A stretch of DNA of 7,647 nucleotides. Source: Acidobacteriota bacterium. Its GTDB lineage: Bacteria; Acidobacteriota; Vicinamibacteria; Vicinamibacterales; SCN-69-37. Position numbers and translations under genes: made by a program. Below are positions 6,121 to 7,647 of this stretch, one piece after another (position 1 is the stretch's first letter; every line of letters begins with the position of its first letter). The stretch lies in the NCBI GenBank assembly GCA_024653875.1, contig JANLHE010000037.1, positions 1 through 7,647 of the forward strand, given 5' to 3'. Under the pieces are notes generated by a model. It was not told where the DNA came from. It did not search any database and was given only the letters and a program-made list of their open reading frames with translations.

Positions 6121-6318
6121 CTATTCGACGTCGCGGCGCTGCTTCTTGCGCGAGCGCTTGCGCGCCAGCGCCTGCTTCACACGACGCTTGTCGCCGGGCT
6201 TCAGGTAGAAGGAGTGTTTCTTGATGTCCTTGATGATGTCTTCCTGCTGCACTTTGCGCTTGAAGCGGCGCAATGCGCTCTCAATAGACTCGCCTTCCTG
6301 GATTCGTACTTCTGCCAT
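6121..6318 (-). CDS. rpsU: 30S ribosomal protein bS21, 65 aa
   Basis: Small, very basic ribosomal protein of the 30S subunit, located near the anti-Shine-Dalgarno end of 16S rRNA and involved in translation initiation. The sequence MAEVRIQEGESIESALRRFK continues with helices typical of bS21 and ends in KQALARKRSRKKQRRDVE, the usual Arg/Lys-rich tail. At 65 residues it is within the family range, slightly shorter than the E. coli protein. The open frame reaches 6366, but ATG 6318 is chosen. It begins the conserved domain and is preceded at seven bases by AAGGGGGTG (6334-6326), one mismatch from the full AAGGAGGTG. It is divergent from purD and followed by a terminator-like stem-loop. No convincing -35/-10 pair could be settled on in the short upstream spacer. 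Confidence 0.96.
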   Translation of the reverse strand: MAEVRIQEGESIESALRRFKRKVQQEDIIKDIKKHSFYLKPGDKRRVKQALARKRSRKKQRRDVE

Positions 6319-6325
6319 GGCTGAA

Positions 6326-6334
6326 CACCCCCTT
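6326..6334 (-). promoter_or_regulatory. Strong Shine-Dalgarno of rpsU
   Basis: AAGGGGGTG on the minus strand, eight of nine matches to AAGGAGGTG, seven bases before ATG 6318. It fixes the rpsU start and predicts high translation, in contrast to purD on the other side of the spacer, which has none. Confidence 0.75.
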
Positions 6335-6345
6335 CCCTGGTGAAA

Positions 6346-6368
6346 TTGTGCCCCGAGGGGCAACACAA
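6346..6368. other. Inverted repeat in the rpsU-purD divergent spacer
   Basis: TGCCCC-GA-GGGGCA (6349-6362) is a dyad inside the 88-base spacer. TTGTG (6346-6350) and CACAA (6364-6368) form a second, slightly offset pair of arms around it. Being between two divergent genes, it could be an operator for a regulator of either gene, or a hairpin in the rpsU leader. No known regulator box is recognised. Confidence 0.35.
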
Positions 6369-6393
6369 GAGCCTACCACGGGCCGGACCCGCA

Positions 6394-6399
6394 TAGAAT
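6394..6399 (+). promoter_or_regulatory. Probable -10 box of purD
   Basis: TAGAAT, five of six matches to TATAAT, ends eight bases before the purD ATG. A start site about seven bases downstream would fall at or one base before the ATG, so the transcript would be essentially leaderless. No good -35 box is visible at 16-18 bases upstream. Confidence 0.45.
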
Positions 6400-6406
6400 C
6401 CCTCTC

Positions 6407-7647
6407 ATGAACGTCCTCGTGGTGGGGGGAGGCGGCCGGGAACATGCCCTGGCCTGGCGGCTGGCGCAGGATCCGGAGGTGTCGCGGGTCGTGTGTGCGC
6501 CCGGAAACCCAGGAATGACCTCGATTGCCCAGTGCTTTCCAGTGGATCCCCTGGATCCCCCGGCCGTTCTGGCGCTGGCGGGGCGCGAGGGCATAGACCT
6601 GACCGTGGTGGGGCCCGAGGCCGCGCTGGACCGGGGCCTGGCGGATGTCTTCCGGGCCGCGGGACGGCCCATCGTAGGACCGCCGAGAAGCGCGGCGGCG
6701 CTTGAAACGTCGAAGGTGTTTTCGAAGCGGTTCATGGACGCCGCCGGGATTCCCACGGCGCGCTACCGCGTCTGCGAGACGGTCGAGGCCGCGCTGGCGG
6801 CGGTCGCCGGGGACGAGTTCGGCTTCCCCGTCGTCGTCAAAGCCGACGGCCTCGCTGGTGGCAAGGGCGTCGTGGTGGCCGCGGATCGGGCCGAGGCCGA
6901 GATGGCTGTTCGGGCCGCCATGGTGGATCAGGCGTTTGGACGTGCCGGCGCGCGCCTGGTGATCGAGGAGTGCCTGGTCGGCCCGGAGGTGTCGTTCTTC
7001 GCGCTGGCCGACGGCCGCCGCGCGATTCCGCTGGGCAGCGCCCAGGACCACAAGCGGATCTTCGACGGCGACCTCGGCCCGAATACCGGCGGCATGGGGG
7101 CGTTTGCACCCAGTCCACTCATGACCGCGGCGCTCGGGGCCGACGTGATGCGCACGATTGTGCGGCCGGTGATCGACGGCTTGCCCGCCGATCGCGGGTA
7201 CCGCGGATTTCTTTATGTGAGCCTGATGCTGACGGCCGACGGCCCCAAGGTCATCGAATTCAACGTCCGTTTCGGGGATCCCGAGGCCCAGGTGGTGTTG
7301 CCGATGCTCGAAGGCCGGTTTGCCGCCACGTTGCTGGAGGCGGCCGAGGGCCGCCTGGATGAGGGCTACCTCCGCACCGCGCCAGGCGCGGCGGTCGGCG
7401 TGGTGCTTGCCGCGGCGGGTTATCCGGGGACCCCCGCGACCGGCGCGCCCATTGACGGCCTGACCGGCGGGCCGGAGGACGAGGCGCTGGTGTTTCACGC
7501 CGGCACGGCCCGGCGCGGCGATCAGGTGGTCACGGCCGGGGGCCGCGTGCTGACCGTGGTGGCGCGCGGGACGACCCACGCCGACGCCATGGCGCGCGCC
7601 TACGCCCGCGTCAGCGCGATACACTTTGATGGCATGCAGTACCGGCG
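6407..7647 (+). CDS. purD: Phosphoribosylamine-glycine ligase (GARS), 3' end cut by window
   Basis: Second step of de novo purine synthesis: ATP-dependent joining of 5-phosphoribosylamine and glycine to give GAR, in the cytoplasm. The frame is open from ATG 6407 to the window end (413 residues). Landmarks are VVGGGGREHALAW (5-17), APGNPG (31-36), VGPEAAL (68-74), the ATP-grasp loop KADGLAGGKGVVVA (145-158), GSAQDHKRIFDGDLGPNTGG (210-229), and IEFNVRFGDPEAQ (283-295) with the metal-binding Glu and Asn. It ends at FDGMQYR, normally about ten residues from the C-terminus, so little is missing. There is no frameshift. No Shine-Dalgarno precedes the ATG (upstream bases CCCTCTC), and a TAGAAT box lies eight bases away, which suggests leaderless translation. 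It is divergent from rpsU. The long open frame on the opposite strand is a composition shadow. Confidence 0.97.
   Translation, partial: MNVLVVGGGGREHALAWRLAQDPEVSRVVCAPGNPGMTSIAQCFPVDPLDPPAVLALAGREGIDLTVVGPEAALDRGLADVFRAAGRPIVGPPRSAAALETSKVFSKRFMDAAGIPTARYRVCETVEAALAAVAGDEFGFPVVVKADGLAGGKGVVVAADRAEAEMAVRAAMVDQAFGRAGARLVIEECLVGPEVSFFALADGRRAIPLGSAQDHKRIFDGDLGPNTGGMGAFAPSPLMTAALGADVMRTIVRPVIDGLPADRGYRGFLYVSLMLTADGPKVIEFNVRFGDPEAQVVLPMLEGRFAATLLEAAEGRLDEGYLRTAPGAAVGVVLAAAGYPGTPATGAPIDGLTGGPEDEALVFHAGTARRGDQVVTAGGRVLTVVARGTTHADAMARAYARVSAIHFDGMQYR

Noticed and set aside
6281..7624. 447-codon minus-strand open frame opposite purD
   Set aside because: purD on the plus strand has all its signature motifs. 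The opposite frame is Arg/Gly/His-rich without any domain and overlaps rpsU out of frame.
1..7647. tRNA, rRNA, CRISPR arrays, insertion sequences or attachment sites
   Set aside because: None was seen: no regularly spaced repeats, transposase motifs or tRNA-like cloverleaf in the short non-coding gaps.

Overview
The window is GC-rich, bacterial and almost fully coding. The base composition, a bS21 gene beside purD, an orphan STAS protein and a glycan gene cluster would suit an Acidobacteriota (Vicinamibacteria-like) or other GC-rich soil bacterium. That placement is inference and is not proven by any single gene.

Layout. Every gene but one is on the minus strand, read right to left. At the right end the divergent pair rpsU (minus, 6318-6121) and purD (plus, from 6407, cut by the window end) share an 88-base spacer. 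rpsU is followed by a terminator-like stem-loop. Next comes a small STAS-domain protein (5892-5554) with its own sigma70-type promoter and a leader of about 110 bases. A gap with three overlapping inverted repeats separates it from a UbiA-family prenyltransferase (about 5434-4523) that resembles decaprenyl-phosphate phosphoribosyltransferase. Then follow a coiled-coil/disordered protein of unknown function (4495-3719) and three GT-B family 4 glycosyltransferases (3722-2439, 2436-1207, 1210-146). A fourth glycosyltransferase starts at 98 and runs off the left edge.

The genes from the prenyltransferase leftwards look like one operon. The gaps are 27 nt, a 4-nt GTGA overlap, 2 nt, another 4-nt GTGA overlap, and 47 nt. 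The likely theme is assembly of a surface or secreted polysaccharide. The prenyltransferase would make a polyprenyl-linked pentose phosphate, the glycosyltransferases would extend a glycan, and the coiled-coil protein would be an accessory factor. By N-terminal sequence the glycosyltransferases fall into two families in the order A-B-B'-A'. rpsU (translation) and purD (purine synthesis) are housekeeping genes that flank the cluster. The most interesting points are the uncharacterised coiled-coil protein, the prenyltransferase/glycosyltransferase pairing, the folded intergenic region near 5485-5552, and the apparently leaderless purD.
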